Shown here piece after piece: positions 34,731 to 44,201 of a DNA stretch of 64,000 nt. Below the pieces are notes generated by a model. The model was given only the letters and a program-made list of their open reading frames with translations. It was not told the DNA's origin and searched no databases. The position numbers were made by a program, and so were the translations under genes. Location: contig NZ_JAPYKH010000001.1 of the NCBI RefSeq assembly GCF_029623345.1, positions 355,762 through 419,761 of the forward strand. The letters are read 5' to 3'. The stretch's first letter is position 1, and every line of letters starts with the position of its first letter. Origin of the DNA: Sphingomonas phyllosphaerae. GTDB taxonomy: Bacteria > Pseudomonadota > Alphaproteobacteria > Sphingomonadales > Sphingomonadaceae.

Positions 34731-34834
34731 CATTCCTGCCTTGTGCCCCGGCGAAGGCCGGGGCCCAGTTGGGTGATGCCGGCGGCTCTCACTTCGACCT
34801 TCCCAGCTGGGCTCCGGCGTGTGCCAGCGCACGG
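34731..34834. repeat. Dispersed repeat, family C
   Basis: Contains the perfect 8-bp hairpin GCCCCGGC-GAAG-GCCGGGGC (34745-34764), then CCCAGTTGGG and CCCAGCTGGG elements. It lies between the DUF2218 gene and the glycosyltransferase end. No other copy is in the window. Confidence 0.6.
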
Positions 34835-34883
34835 TTAGGTAGGAGGGCGTCGCGCACGAAAGTCGTCGCCCGCGCCGACAGCG

Positions 34884-36062
34884 TCACCGCCGAGCGAGCA
34901 ACTCGCGGTAGACGTCGAGCACCGCTTCGTTGGCGGTGTCCCAGCGGAAGCTCTTGGCGTGCTCGTGCGCGGCCGCGCCCATCGCGCGGCGACGCGCCGA
35001 GTCGCACGCCAGCGTCGCGATCGCGGCGGCATAGCCCTCCACGTCCTGCGGCGTCACCAGCAGCCCGGTGACGCCGTCGTCGAGCAGGTCGACCGCGCCC
35101 GTTGCGCGCGCCGCCACCACCGGCACGCCCGCGGCCATCGCCTCCGAGGTCACCTGCCCCCAGGTTTCGGTGACGCTGGGGTTGAACAGCAGGTCCATCG
35201 ACGCCACCGCGCGGCCGAGGTCGTCGCCGCTCTGGAAGCCGGCGAAGGCGGCCTGCGGCACGCGCTCGGCGAACCAGTCGCGCGCGGGGCCCTTGCCGAC
35301 GATCAGGACGCGGTGCCGAATCCCCATGGCGTCGAGCCGCGCCAGCACGTCCGCGAAGACACCGAGCCCCTTCTCCAGCACCAGTCGTCCGAGGAAGCCG
35401 ATCGCCAGCTCGTCGTCGGCGATCCCCAGCGCGCGCCGCCACGCCAGGTCGCGCGCGGACGGGTGGAAGCGGCGGTGGTTGACGCCGCGGCCCCAGAGCG
35501 ACACCGGCGTGGTCACGCCCAGCCCACGGATCACCTCCGCCATCGACGGGGTCGGCACCAGCACGCGGTCGGCGCGGTCGTAGAAGCGGCGCAGGATCCA
35601 CTTGATCGCCGGCTGCACGACGGCGAGGCCGTAATATTCGAAATAGGTCTCGAAGCGCGTGTGCACCGCCGACACCACGGGTATGCCGCGCCGCCGCGCC
35701 CAGGTCACCGCGGCATGGCCGAGGAACTCGGGCGACGAGACATGGACGATATTGGGTGCGAACGCCTCCAGGTCGCGGCGCGGGCGCGCGGGCAGGCCGC
35801 GCCCGAGCTTATACTCGCCGCGCCCGCCCGGCATCGGGATGGCGGGCACGTCGACCACGGTGCCGCGCGCCTCGAACGCCGGGGTCGGCGTCGTCGGCGA
35901 GTAGACCCGAACCGCCACGCCGCGGTCGAGCAGGTGGCCGACCAACAGGTTCTGCGCCTGGTTGGCGCCGTCGCGGACGTAATTATAATTGCCGCTGAAG
36001 AAGGCGACGCGCGGCAACCGGGCGCTGCCGTCGATGGCGGGGGAGGCGGGAGGCGAACTCAT
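34884..36062 (-). CDS. GT4-family glycosyltransferase
   Basis: A 392-residue retaining glycosyltransferase of the GT-B fold. The N-terminal domain has FSGNYNYVRDGANQAQNLLVG. The C-terminal domain has GFLGRLVLEKGLGVFADVLA and the nucleotide-sugar EX7E motif in PSVTETWGQVTSEAMAAGVPV. The acceptor and donor are not clear; glycolipid or capsule assembly are options. ATG 36062 is used (MSSPPASPA); an earlier in-frame ATG at 36092 adds 10 residues. Confidence 0.86.
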   Translation of the reverse strand: MSSPPASPAIDGSARLPRVAFFSGNYNYVRDGANQAQNLLVGHLLDRGVAVRVYSPTTPTPAFEARGTVVDVPAIPMPGGRGEYKLGRGLPARPRRDLEAFAPNIVHVSSPEFLGHAAVTWARRRGIPVVSAVHTRFETYFEYYGLAVVQPAIKWILRRFYDRADRVLVPTPSMAEVIRGLGVTTPVSLWGRGVNHRRFHPSARDLAWRRALGIADDELAIGFLGRLVLEKGLGVFADVLARLDAMGIRHRVLIVGKGPARDWFAERVPQAAFAGFQSGDDLGRAVASMDLLFNPSVTETWGQVTSEAMAAGVPVVAARATGAVDLLDDGVTGLLVTPQDVEGYAAAIATLACDSARRRAMGAAAHEHAKSFRWDTANEAVLDVYRELLARR

Positions 36063-36117
36063 CGCGCGCCCGCTAGCCCGTTTCTGCGGCAAAATCGCGG
36101 CTGATCGGCATCGCGGG

Positions 36118-37893
36118 TCAGACCGGCTCGATCTCGTCGCTACGGCGCAGCCGACGGATGCGCGGCTCGCGATCGAGCATCGCGACGCGCCGGATCGTCT
36201 GGCGGAGCTCGTCGCGCTTGTCGTGGATCGAGGCGATCACCGGCCCCATCGCCACGCCGAGATCGACCAGCACCGCCTCGGAGAGCTGCAGCGAGCTCTC
36301 CAGCGTCTCGGGCACCGCATCGGTGACGCCGGCCTTGTAGAGTTCGGCGGCATGGACCGTGTCGCGCGCGCGCGCGATGATCGGCAGTTCGGGGAAGGAC
36401 TCGCGCAGCCGCCGCGCCAGCCGCACCGTCAGCACGGGATCGTCCATCGTCAGGATCAGCGCGCGCGCGCTGGCGAGGTCGAGCCGATCGATCAGCTCGG
36501 CGCGCGAGACGTCGCCAAAGACGACCGGATAGCCGGCGGCGCGCGCTTCCGCGACCGCGTCGATGTCGGCCTCCACGGCGACGAAGGGCTGCTGGTGGCG
36601 CGCCAGCATGTCGGCGACGAGCTGACCGACGCGACCGAAGCCGAACACCACCGCGCGCGTTCCCTGTTCGACCGAGACCGCGTCCGGCAGCGGGTCGCGT
36701 CCCTCGATCCGCCGCGACACGACGCGACCCAGCTTGGCGAGCAGCGGCGTGATCGTCAGCCCGATCGCGGTGACCGTCTGCCAGAAGGCAGCGGTGGAGC
36801 CGAGGATCAGCTGCGCCTGCGCCGCGGTGGCGAGCACGATCAGCGTCGTCTCGGACGGGCTGCCCATCAGCAGCCCCGTCTCCGCCGCGATACCGCGGCG
36901 CGCGTTGGCGACGCGCAGCAGCAGATAGGTCACCACCGCCTTGGCGCTCACCACCCCGATCACCGCGGCGAGCAGCGACCCCCAGTTGGCGAGGATCAGC
37001 TTGAGGTCGAGGCTCATTCCCACGGTGATCAGGAACACGCCGAGCGCGAGACCTTTGAACGGCGCGGTCATCACCTCGACCTCGCTGTGATATTCGGTCT
37101 CGGCGATCAGCAGCCCGGCGAGCAGCGCGCCGACGATCGGCGACAGCCCCGCCGCGGTGGTGGCCACGCTGGCGACGATCACCACCAGCAGCGAGGCGGC
37201 GAGGAACAGCTCGGGGCTCTTGGTCCGCGCCGCCTGCGCGAACAGCCGCGGCAGCACCAGACGGCCGCCGACATACATCACCACCACGGTGAGCGCGCCG
37301 CGCAGCGCGACCCCCGCGATGCCGACCCAGCCGGCCGCCGCGGTCGGTGCCATCGCGCCGAGCGCGAAGATGATCGGCACCAGCGCGAGGTCCTGGAACA
37401 GCAGGATCGCGAAGGCGCCGCGCCCGACCGGGCTCGACGTGCCGACCAGCGGCAGTACCAGCGCGGTGCTCGACAGCGCCAGCGCGAGCCCGAGCCCGGC
37501 CGAGCCGCTCCAGTCTTGGCCGAGATAGTGGAGCGTCACGCCGATCAGCAGCGACGAGCCGAGCAGCTGCATCGACCCCGTGCCGAAGACTAGCTGTCGC
37601 ATCGCCCAGAGGCGCCGGAAGGAGAGCTCGAGCCCGATCGAGAAGAGCAGCAGCACGATGCCGAACTCGGCGAAGGGCTCGATCGCCCCGGGGTCGGAGA
37701 TGGTGAGATAATAAAGCCATGGCGCGCGCGGCACGAGTGCGCCGAGCCCGGCGGGACCGACGAGCACGCCGACGAGGATGAACCCGATCACCGGGCTGAT
37801 GCGGAAGCGAGCGAACGCCGGAATGACCAGCCCCGCCGCGCCGAGGATCACGAGCGCGTCGCTGAAGCCCTCATTCTGAAGTCCGATTGCCAT
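36118..37893 (-). CDS. CPA2-family cation:proton antiporter with TrkA-N domain
   Basis: A 591-residue KefB/YbaL-like protein. About 12-13 helices fill residues 10-390, with VIGFILVGVLVGPAGLGAL, LALSSTALVLPLV and the antiport region GALLAGLLIAETEYHSEV. A Rossmann NAD-binding domain follows, with VVFGFGRVGQLVADMLAR (GxGxxG). The transported ion is probably K+ or Na+. It stands alone, next to a dispersed palindrome. Confidence 0.9.
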   Translation of the reverse strand: MAIGLQNEGFSDALVILGAAGLVIPAFARFRISPVIGFILVGVLVGPAGLGALVPRAPWLYYLTISDPGAIEPFAEFGIVLLLFSIGLELSFRRLWAMRQLVFGTGSMQLLGSSLLIGVTLHYLGQDWSGSAGLGLALALSSTALVLPLVGTSSPVGRGAFAILLFQDLALVPIIFALGAMAPTAAAGWVGIAGVALRGALTVVVMYVGGRLVLPRLFAQAARTKSPELFLAASLLVVIVASVATTAAGLSPIVGALLAGLLIAETEYHSEVEVMTAPFKGLALGVFLITVGMSLDLKLILANWGSLLAAVIGVVSAKAVVTYLLLRVANARRGIAAETGLLMGSPSETTLIVLATAAQAQLILGSTAAFWQTVTAIGLTITPLLAKLGRVVSRRIEGRDPLPDAVSVEQGTRAVVFGFGRVGQLVADMLARHQQPFVAVEADIDAVAEARAAGYPVVFGDVSRAELIDRLDLASARALILTMDDPVLTVRLARRLRESFPELPIIARARDTVHAAELYKAGVTDAVPETLESSLQLSEAVLVDLGVAMGPVIASIHDKRDELRQTIRRVAMLDREPRIRRLRRSDEIEPV

Positions 37894-38245
37894 GATGGGG
37901 TTGTAAGCGGGATCGGTCGCGCTTGTCGCGCCGCGCGGCGAGAAAAAGTACCGGCGCTGGGCGGAAGGGCAGGTCGGACTCGTCGCCTGTCGAGCACGTC
38001 ATTTCCGCGCAGGCGGGGCTCCAGGCGCGTGGACCAGCGATCGAGCCGCAACGTCAGCGGCTATGGATCCTCGCCTTCGCGGGAATGACGGCGGGGCGTG
38101 AGGAGAGGAGCGGGACGTGCCCCCGTCGCTCGCTCCGCAGGCCAGGGTTGGCGCGAGCGCGGGAGTCAGGGCATTCGCGACCTTGGCCGCGCGCCATGCG
38201 CGAGCGATGAAGGCGGCGCGCCGGGACGCGCCGCCCTCCCTCGGC
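37894..38245. other. Intergenic region with one dispersed repeat
   Basis: About 350 bases between the antiporter start and the icd end. Apart from the family A repeat at 37997-38090, nothing with coding character was seen. Confidence 0.5.
37997..38090. repeat. Dispersed palindromic repeat, family A copy 3
   Basis: Starts CGTCATTTCCGCGCAGGCGG and ends CGCCTTCGCGGGAATGACG, with ends able to pair. Same ends as the copies at 9275, 16280 and 63414. Confidence 0.75.
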
Positions 38246-39466
38246 TCAGGCCCAGCTGGCCATCTTTTCCTCGAGGTTGACGCGCACCGCCTCGAAGAAC
38301 TGCTCGGTGGTCATCCACTTCTGGTCCGGCCCGATCAGGATCGCGAGATCCTTGGTCATGTCGCCGCTCTCCACCGTCTCGACGCAGACCTGCTCCAGCG
38401 TCTCGGCGAAGCGCGTCACGTCGGGCGTGCCGTCGAACTTGCCGCGATACTTGAGCCCGCCGGTCCAGGCGAAGATCGAGGCGATCGGGTTGGTCGAGGT
38501 CGCCTTGCCCTGCTGGTGCTGGCGATAGTGGCGGGTGACGGTGCCGTGCGCCGCCTCGGCCTCGATCGTCTTGCCGTCGGGCGTCATCAGCACCGAGGTC
38601 ATCAGCCCGAGCGAGCCGAAGCCCTGCGCGACCTGGTCCGACTGGACGTCGCCGTCGTAATTCTTGCAGGCCCAGACGAACTCGCCGTTCCACTTGAGCG
38701 CCGATGCGACCATATCGTCGATCAGGCGATGCTCGTAGACGATGCCGGCCGCCTTGAACTGGTCGACGAACTCGCTCTCGAACACCTCCGCGAAGATGTC
38801 CTTGAAGCGGCCGTCATAGGCCTTGAGGATGGTGTTCTTGGTCGAGAGATACACCGGCCAGTTGCGGCCGAGGCCGTAGTTGAGCGAGGCACGCGCGAAG
38901 TCGCGGATCGACTCGTCGAGGTTGTACATGCCCATCGCGACACCGGCCGAGGGGAAGTCGAACACCTCGTGCTCGATCGTCTCGCCGCTCTCGCCTTCCC
39001 ACTTCATCGTCAGCTTGCCCTTGCCGGGCACCTTGAAGTCGGTCGCCTTATACTGGTCGCCGAAGGCGTGGCGGCCGACGACGATCGGGTGCGTCCAGCC
39101 CGGGATCAGGCGGGGCACGTTCTTCATCACGATCGGCTCGCGGAAGACCACGCCGCCGAGAATGTTGCGGATCGTGCCGTTGGGCGAGCGCCACATCTTC
39201 TTGAGGCCGAACTCCTCGACGCGCTGCTCGTCGGGGGTGATTGTGGCGCACTTCACGCCGACGCCGTACTTCTGGATCGCCTTGGCGCTCTCCACCGTGA
39301 CGGCGTCGTCGGTGGCGTCGCGATGCTCGATGCCGAGATCGTAATAATCGAGATCGATGTCGAGATACGGCTTGACCAGGCGCTCGCGGATCCACTCCCA
39401 GATGATCCGCGTCATCTCGTCGCCGTCGATCTCCACGACGGGCGTTTTCACCTTGATCTTGGCCAT
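38246..39466 (-). CDS. icd: NADP-dependent isocitrate dehydrogenase
   Basis: Converts isocitrate to 2-oxoglutarate in the TCA cycle and makes NADPH. It has 406 residues, the eukaryote-like homodimeric type common in alphaproteobacteria. [14 protein letters not shown] at the N-terminus, [17 protein letters not shown] at the substrate site, [20 protein letters not shown] and [12 protein letters not shown] are all canonical. ATG 39466 is the family start; the frame is open to 39511. Confidence 0.96.
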   Translation of the reverse strand: MAKIKVKTPVVEIDGDEMTRIIWEWIRERLVKPYLDIDLDYYDLGIEHRDATDDAVTVESAKAIQKYGVGVKCATITPDEQRVEEFGLKKMWRSPNGTIRNILGGVVFREPIVMKNVPRLIPGWTHPIVVGRHAFGDQYKATDFKVPGKGKLTMKWEGESGETIEHEVFDFPSAGVAMGMYNLDESIRDFARASLNYGLGRNWPVYLSTKNTILKAYDGRFKDIFAEVFESEFVDQFKAAGIVYEHRLIDDMVASALKWNGEFVWACKNYDGDVQSDQVAQGFGSLGLMTSVLMTPDGKTIEAEAAHGTVTRHYRQHQQGKATSTNPIASIFAWTGGLKYRGKFDGTPDVTRFAETLEQVCVETVESGDMTKDLAILIGPDQKWMTTEQFFEAVRVNLEEKMASWA

Positions 39467-39553
39467 GCCGGTGTCCTTGCTGAGAAGCGTTGCCGCGGTC
39501 GATAGGGGCAAGGGCGCGGGGGATCAACCGGGGGGCGCAGCTCCCTTCTCCTG

Positions 39554-39650
39554 TCGTCATCCTGAGCTCGTCTCAGGATCCGCCGTGCCGCACCTTCAGT
39601 GGCGGCAATGCCTGCGGGACCGTGGATCCTGAAACGAGTTCAGGACGACG
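39554..39650. repeat. Dispersed palindromic repeat, family B copy 1
   Basis: Left end CATCCTGAGCTCGTCTCAGG, right end CCTGAAACGAGTTCAGGACG, in partial inverted order. A second copy is at 60710. It fills the space upstream of icd, where a small hairpin GCCTAT-AGAAG-ATAGGC also lies (39668-39684). The whole gap 39467-39780 has no gene. Confidence 0.75.
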
Positions 39651-39780
39651 CTGGGAGTGAAGGTCAGCCTATAGAAGATAGGCATGCTTCTGTAGCGCCG
39701 ACCTCCCGCGCCGTTATGGCGCGACGGCAACGTCCCTCATGTCGCGGGAGCCTTTCGTCCGTATCGCCGTTCGTGTCGCG

Positions 39781-40146
39781 ATGCGAACGATCCGCTACCC
39801 CGCCGTTCTCGCGCTGCTGCTACCGGTGCCTGCGCTCGCCGACACGCTGCCGCTCACTCGCGGCTATTATGTCGAGACCGGGACGCCGTGCCGCGGGGCC
39901 CCCAACGTGGCGCTGCGCGACTATCGGGGCGACGGGATCGGCTCGAGCAAGGCCGGCCAGTGCCACGCGCGCATCCTCGCCCGCATCGGCCAGCGCTACA
40001 CGCTGCGGCAGAGCTGCGTCCAATATGGCGGTCCACGCCAGTATCGCGCCGCCGAGCGGCTCAAGATCCGCGTCGACAGCCGCGCCAGCTACACCGACCT
40101 GCGCGCCGGCGCGCAGTATCGCTGGTGCCGGACGACTAACCTGTGA
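39781..40146 (+). CDS. Exported hypothetical protein
   Basis: A 121-residue protein with a signal peptide (MRTIRYPAVLALLLPVPALA). The mature part has four cysteines (PCRG, GQCHAR, QSCVQYG, RWCRT) that could form two disulfides and a pattern like GYYVETGTPCRGAPNVAL seen in small secreted sphingomonad proteins. No named family is recognised. An in-frame ATG at 39739 would bury the signal peptide, so 39781 is preferred. Followed by psd after 59 bases. Confidence 0.65.
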   Translation: MRTIRYPAVLALLLPVPALADTLPLTRGYYVETGTPCRGAPNVALRDYRGDGIGSSKAGQCHARILARIGQRYTLRQSCVQYGGPRQYRAAERLKIRVDSRASYTDLRAGAQYRWCRTTNL

Positions 40147-40205
40147 CGGTGAGGCCGGCCAGCAAGCGCGTTGTCACCGCGCGCGCCGGTCGATAGGACG
40201 AAGCG

Positions 40206-40928
40206 ATGACTTCGCTCGACAAGCCGCCGGTCGTCACCACGACCGTGAAGTGGCGCTTTCCCGCCATCCATCCCGAGGGGCAGAGATTCACCGCGATCGC
40301 GTTCGGCATCACGTTGCTGATGACGATCGTGTCCAAGGTGTTCTTCTGGCCGTTTCTTGGCGTGACGCTCTGGGTCGCCACCTTCTTCCGCGATCCCGTA
40401 CGCACCACCCCGATCGGCGACGATCTGATCGTCTCGCCCGCGGACGGGCTGATCACGATGATCGAGCGCGTTCCGGTGCCGCGCGAGCTGATCGGCGATC
40501 TCGGCGAGATGCCGATGGTGCGCGTGTCGGTGTTCATGTCGGTGTTTGACGTCCACATCAACCGCTCGCCGATGGCGGGGACGATCCGTCAGGTCGTGTA
40601 TATCTCGGGCAAGTTCCTCAACGCCGACCTCGACAAGGCATCCGAGGAGAATGAGCGCCAGCATTTCGTCGTCGAGGGCTTCGACGGACGTCGCGTCGGC
40701 TTCACCCAGATCGCGGGCCTCGTGGCTCGCCGCATCGTCGGCTTCGCCAAGATCGGTGACATCGTCGCCGCGGGCCAGCGCGTCGGGCTGATCCGCTTCG
40801 GCAGCCGCGTCGACGTCTATTTGCCCGAAGGCTACGCCCCGCAGGTGGCGCTCGGCCAACGCGCCATCGCGGGCGAGACGGTGCTGGCACGGTTCGGCGC
40901 CGAACGCGTCAGCGGCGTCGCGCAATAA
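40206..40928 (+). CDS. psd: Phosphatidylserine decarboxylase proenzyme
   Basis: Makes phosphatidylethanolamine from phosphatidylserine at the inner membrane. It has 240 residues, the short alphaproteobacterial/archaeal type. A helix pair lies at about residues 30-60. [27 protein letters not shown] and the self-cleavage Gly-Ser in RFGSRVD (about 199-200), which yields the pyruvoyl group, are visible. It precedes pssA by two bases, so both steps of phosphatidylethanolamine synthesis are in one operon. Confidence 0.94.
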   Translation: MTSLDKPPVVTTTVKWRFPAIHPEGQRFTAIAFGITLLMTIVSKVFFWPFLGVTLWVATFFRDPVRTTPIGDDLIVSPADGLITMIERVPVPRELIGDLGEMPMVRVSVFMSVFDVHINRSPMAGTIRQVVYISGKFLNADLDKASEENERQHFVVEGFDGRRVGFTQIAGLVARRIVGFAKIGDIVAAGQRVGLIRFGSRVDVYLPEGYAPQVALGQRAIAGETVLARFGAERVSGVAQ

Positions 40929-40930
40929 TC

Positions 40931-41743
40931 ATGCGCCGTCCCGTACGTCGCCCGCTGCGTCGCCCGCCCGGTGGACTTCCGTTGCGCGCGGTCGCGCCCA
41001 ATGCGGTCACCGCGCTGGCGCTCTGCTCCGGCCTGTCAGGAATCCGCTTCGCGATCTCGGGCCATTGGGAGCTGGCGGTGACGATGGTGCTGCTCGCGGG
41101 CGTGCTCGACGGACTTGACGGGCGCGTCGCGCGCATGCTCCACGGCGAAAGCCGCTTCGGTGCCGAGCTCGACTCGCTCTCCGACGCGATCTCGTTCGGC
41201 GTGTCGCCCGCGCTCATCCTGTATCTCTGGTCGCTCCATGCGCTGCCACGCTTCGGCTGGATGGCGGCGCTGGTGCTCGCGGTATTCTGCGCCCTGCGGC
41301 TCGCCCGCTTCAACGCCAACATCGACGCCGATGACCAGCCGCACAAATCCGCCGGCTTCCTCACCGGCGTGCCGGCGCCGGCGGGCGCGGGACTGGCGAT
41401 GCTGCCGCTGTTCCTGTGGTTCGTCACGGACGAGCCGCTGCTGCGAGACCCGCGGCTGGTCGCGCCCTGGACAGTGGCGATCGCCTTGCTGATGGTGTCG
41501 AGCCTAGCGACCTTTTCCTGGTCGTCGCTGCGGCTCCGTCCCAATATCCGCTTCGAGGCCATTGCGGTCGTAGTGGCGGTGGGCGCGGCGGCGGTGAGCG
41601 CGCCGTGGCAGACCGCCGCCGCCGCGGGCATCGCCTATCTGCTGGCGATGCCGTTCAGCGTCGCGAGCTACGCGCGGGTCAGGCGGCTCCGCGCTGGCGG
41701 AGCGGCGCCACTGCCGGAATCGCCGAACCGGCCCAGCGTCTGA
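40931..41743 (+). CDS. pssA: CDP-diacylglycerol-serine O-phosphatidyltransferase
   Basis: Joins serine to CDP-diacylglycerol. It has 270 residues with about seven helices. The CDP-alcohol phosphotransferase signature is LDGLDGRVARMLHGESRFG, then AELDSLSDAISFG, with all catalytic aspartates present. The N-terminus is arginine-rich (MRRPVRRPLRRPPG). Its last 65 bases overlap, on the other strand, a small gene ending at 41679. Confidence 0.94.
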   Translation: MRRPVRRPLRRPPGGLPLRAVAPNAVTALALCSGLSGIRFAISGHWELAVTMVLLAGVLDGLDGRVARMLHGESRFGAELDSLSDAISFGVSPALILYLWSLHALPRFGWMAALVLAVFCALRLARFNANIDADDQPHKSAGFLTGVPAPAGAGLAMLPLFLWFVTDEPLLRDPRLVAPWTVAIALLMVSSLATFSWSSLRLRPNIRFEAIAVVVAVGAAAVSAPWQTAAAAGIAYLLAMPFSVASYARVRRLRAGGAAPLPESPNRPSV

Positions 41744-41921
41744 CCGCGATCCGCCGCTCGGCACGTACCAGCGTCGCGAGCGGGGCAGGGCGCGCTGCTG
41801 CCATCTCGCCGCGCAGCGCGCCGACGATCTTGTCGAGATTGGGCGCCAGCGTCGCGTGGAGCGCATAGCCCGCAGTCGAGAGCGCGCCACTGAAGATCGC
41901 GAGGGTCACCACCATCATCAT
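41679..41921 (-). CDS. Small membrane protein with LexA-type boxes upstream
   Basis: An 80-residue protein from ATG 41921: a helix at about residues 1-25 (MMMVVTLAIFSGALSTAGYA) and a basic, Arg/Ala/Pro-rich tail. GGGAG precedes the start by 7 bases. The frame is open to a GTG at 42047 with GGAGG ahead, so a 122-residue form is possible. Two exact GTTC-N7-GTTC repeats lie at 41923-41937 and 42066-42080, and TTGACA (42091-42086, minus) flanks the second. The 3' end overlaps pssA antisense by 65 bases. No family recognised. Confidence 0.55.
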   Translation of the reverse strand: MMMVVTLAIFSGALSTAGYALHATLAPNLDKIVGALRGEMAAARPAPLATLVRAERRIAVRRWAGSAIPAVAPLRQRGAA

Positions 41922-41922
41922 T

Positions 41923-41937
41923 GTTCGACTCCCGTTC
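41923..41937 (-). promoter_or_regulatory. LexA-type repeat abutting the small membrane gene
   Basis: GTTC-GACTCCC-GTTC on the plus strand, two bases from the ATG at 41921 and containing its ribosome site. The spacer is not A/T-rich, so this copy could be chance. Confidence 0.35.
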
Positions 41938-42065
41938 CGCGACTTGGCAGTAGAACCTCTGCATCCCCAGAGGGTTCCGAGATCAATCCCAAATCGGTAC
42001 TGGTCCGATCCGGCTTCGAAACGATCTGCCGTACTATCGCCGTTCACCCTGTGTTCCTCCGCCTT

Positions 42066-42080
42066 GTTCCAATTATGTTC
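42066..42080 (-). promoter_or_regulatory. LexA (SOS) box in the divergent promoter region
   Basis: GTTC-CAATTAT-GTTC, an exact direct repeat with an A/T-rich spacer. On the minus strand a TTGACA (-35) sits at 42091-42086, so the box would cover the core promoter of the small membrane gene. The rpsB promoter lies beyond it on the other side. Confidence 0.55.
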
Positions 42081-42106
42081 ACGCCTGTCAAGCGTTTGTT
42101 CTGGTG

Positions 42107-42135
42107 CTTGCGATCATTCGGGTGATCCGCTATGG
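42107..42135 (+). promoter_or_regulatory. Candidate rpsB promoter
   Basis: CTTGCG, 17 bases, CTATGG. It would start a transcript near 42142, giving a leader of about 95 bases to rpsB. Confidence 0.45.
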
Positions 42136-42154
42136 CGCCCCCCTCAACCCCGCA

Positions 42155-42210
42155 TGGGAAGCATCATCGACCGGTGCGCGGGCCTTCCAGGCCGCGTCAC
42201 TCGCTTCCCA
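42155..42210 (+). promoter_or_regulatory. rpsB: rpsB leader stem-loop
   Basis: TGGGAAGC (42155-42162) pairs perfectly with GCTTCCCA (42203-42210), enclosing an inner hairpin GGCCT-TCC-AGGCC. It ends 27 bases before the rpsB start. The position fits an autoregulatory ribosomal-protein leader where S2 binds its own mRNA. Confidence 0.5.
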
Positions 42211-42236
42211 GAGGCTTAACCGGAAGGAACACGATT

Positions 42237-43037
42237 ATGGCGGCACCTGTCGTCACGATGCAGCAGCTCATTGAGACCGGCGCTCACTTCGGCCACCAGA
42301 CGCACCGCTGGAACCCGAAGATGAAGCCCTACATCTTCGGCGAGCGCAATGGCGTCCACATCATCGACCTGTCGCAGACCGTGCCGCTGTTCGCGCGCGC
42401 GCTCGATTTCGTCAGCTCGTCGGTCTCCTCGGGCGGCAAGGTGCTGTTCGTCGGAACCAAGCGCCAGGCGCAGGAGCCCGTCGCCGACGCGGCGCGGCGC
42501 GCCGGCCAGCATTTCGTCAATCACCGCTGGCTCGGCGGCATGCTGACCAACTGGAAGACGATCAGCAACTCGATCAAGCGGCTCAAGGCGCTCGAGGAGC
42601 AGCTGTCGGGCAACACCGCCGGCCTTACCAAGAAGGAAGTGCTGCAGCTCACCCGCGAGAAGGACAAGCTGGAGCTTTCGCTCGGCGGCATCCGCGACAT
42701 GGGCGGCATCCCGGACGTGATGTTCGTAATCGACGCGAACAAGGAAGAGCTCGCGATCAAGGAAGCCAACACGCTCGGCATCCCGGTCGTTGCGATCCTC
42801 GACTCGAACGTGTCGCCCGACGGCATCGCCTTCCCGGTGCCTGCCAATGACGACGCGGCGCGTGCGATCCGGCTGTATTGCGAGGCGATCGCGATCGCCG
42901 CGACGCGTGGCAGCCAGCAGCAGCAGGCCGGCCGTGGCGTCGACCTGGGCGCGATGAGCGAGCCGCCCGTCGAGGAGGCACTCACGGTCGAGACCCCGGC
43001 CGCCGAGCCTGCCGCGGCCGAGCCCGCCGCCGCCTGA
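42237..43037 (+). CDS. rpsB: 30S ribosomal protein S2
   Basis: A 266-residue small-subunit protein. [22 protein letters not shown] at the N-terminus, [31 protein letters not shown] and [22 protein letters not shown] are canonical. The C-terminal 30 residues are Ala/Glu/Pro-rich. ATG 42237 has GGAAGGA upstream. First gene of the rpsB-tsf-pyrH-frr cluster. Confidence 0.97.
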   Translation: MAAPVVTMQQLIETGAHFGHQTHRWNPKMKPYIFGERNGVHIIDLSQTVPLFARALDFVSSSVSSGGKVLFVGTKRQAQEPVADAARRAGQHFVNHRWLGGMLTNWKTISNSIKRLKALEEQLSGNTAGLTKKEVLQLTREKDKLELSLGGIRDMGGIPDVMFVIDANKEELAIKEANTLGIPVVAILDSNVSPDGIAFPVPANDDAARAIRLYCEAIAIAATRGSQQQQAGRGVDLGAMSEPPVEEALTVETPAAEPAAAEPAAA

Positions 43038-43055
43038 CCCGCGCGTCCGCGCGGG
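43038..43055 (+). terminator. Hairpin between rpsB and tsf
   Basis: Directly after the rpsB stop, CCCGCGC-GTCC-GCGCGGG forms a 7-bp stem with a 4-base loop. There is no T-run, so it is more likely an mRNA-processing or partial attenuation element than a full terminator. Confidence 0.45.
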
Positions 43056-43181
43056 CCGGCCCTGCGCGGACGCACGATTGTCACGGAGGCTGCCTAAGCG
43101 GCGACCTCCCTCATTTCCTTCGGCGCGCGGCGATTCACCGATCGTCGCGCGTCGACGCAAAAACCAGCTGAGGACAAGACG

Positions 43182-44117
43182 ATGGCCGATATCACGGCAG
43201 CAATGGTCAAGGACCTGCGCGAGAAGAGCGGCGCGGGCATGATGGACTGCAAGAAGGCGCTCAGCGAGACGTCGGGCGATATGGATGCCGCGCTGGACTG
43301 GCTGCGCACCAAGGGCCTTGCGGCCGCGCAGAAGAAGTCGAGCCGCACCGCGGCCGAGGGCCTCGTCGGCGTTGCGGTGAGCGGCACCAAGGGCGCGGCG
43401 GTCGAGGTCAATTCGGAGACCGACTTCGTCGCCAAGAACGAGCAGTTCCAGAACTTCGTCCGCGAGGTCACCCAGATCGCGCTGGCCACCGGCGGCGACG
43501 TCGAGGCGATCAAGTCGGCGCAGATGCCGTCCGGCACCACCGTCGCCGAGGCGCTGACCAACAACATCGCGACCATCGGCGAGAACCAGTCGATCCGCCG
43601 CGCGCGCTCGCTGTCGGTGGGCCAGGGTGCGGTCGTGGCCTATGTCCACAACCAGCAGTCGCCGGGCCTCGGCAAGATCGGCGTGCTCGTCGCGCTCGAG
43701 AGCGCGGCCTCGGACGAGGTGCTGCAGGGTCTCGGCAAGCAGCTGGCGATGCACATCGCCGCGGCCTTCCCGAAGGCGCTCAACGAGGAGGACTTGGACG
43801 AGGCCGAGATCGAGCGCGAGCGCGCGATCGCGACCGAGAAGGCGGGCGAGTCGGGCAAGCCGGCCGACATCATCGCCAAGATGGTCGAGGGCTCGATCGC
43901 CAAGTACCGCAAGGAGCATGCGTTGGTCAGCCAGCTGTTCGTGATGGACGGCAAGACCAAGATCAGCGACGTCGTCGCCAAGGCGGGCAAGGACGCCGGC
44001 GCCGAAATCAAGCTGGTGGACTATGTCCGCTTCCAGCTCGGCGAGGGCATCGAGAAGGAAGTCTCCGACTTCGCCGCCGAAGTCGCCGCCGCCTCGGGCG
44101 TGCCGCAGCCGGTCTGA
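43182..44117 (+). CDS. tsf: Translation elongation factor Ts
   Basis: Nucleotide exchange factor for EF-Tu, 311 residues. The UBA-like N-terminal domain has [36 protein letters not shown] opens the core domain, and [18 protein letters not shown] is typical. Placed after rpsB as in nearly all bacteria; a strong stem-loop follows. Confidence 0.97.
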   Translation: MADITAAMVKDLREKSGAGMMDCKKALSETSGDMDAALDWLRTKGLAAAQKKSSRTAAEGLVGVAVSGTKGAAVEVNSETDFVAKNEQFQNFVREVTQIALATGGDVEAIKSAQMPSGTTVAEALTNNIATIGENQSIRRARSLSVGQGAVVAYVHNQQSPGLGKIGVLVALESAASDEVLQGLGKQLAMHIAAAFPKALNEEDLDEAEIERERAIATEKAGESGKPADIIAKMVEGSIAKYRKEHALVSQLFVMDGKTKISDVVAKAGKDAGAEIKLVDYVRFQLGEGIEKEVSDFAAEVAAASGVPQPV

Positions 44118-44145
44118 CGCCGGACGGTCCGTTTAGGACGATGCG

Positions 44146-44177
44146 CCGCCGCCCTGGCCGATGTGCCGGGGCGGCGG
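44146..44177 (+). terminator. Terminator-like stem-loop after tsf
   Basis: CCGCCGCCC pairs with GGGCGGCGG (9 bp) and is followed by TTCGCGTTT. It separates rpsB-tsf from pyrH. Confidence 0.55.
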
Positions 44178-44201
44178 TTCGCGTTTGAAGAGGTCTAAAA
44201 G

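Noticed and set aside
36140..37720. 526-codon minus-strand frame inside the antiporter gene
   Set aside because: It is an out-of-frame read of the same strand as the CPA2 gene, with Arg/Ala/Asp-rich composition.
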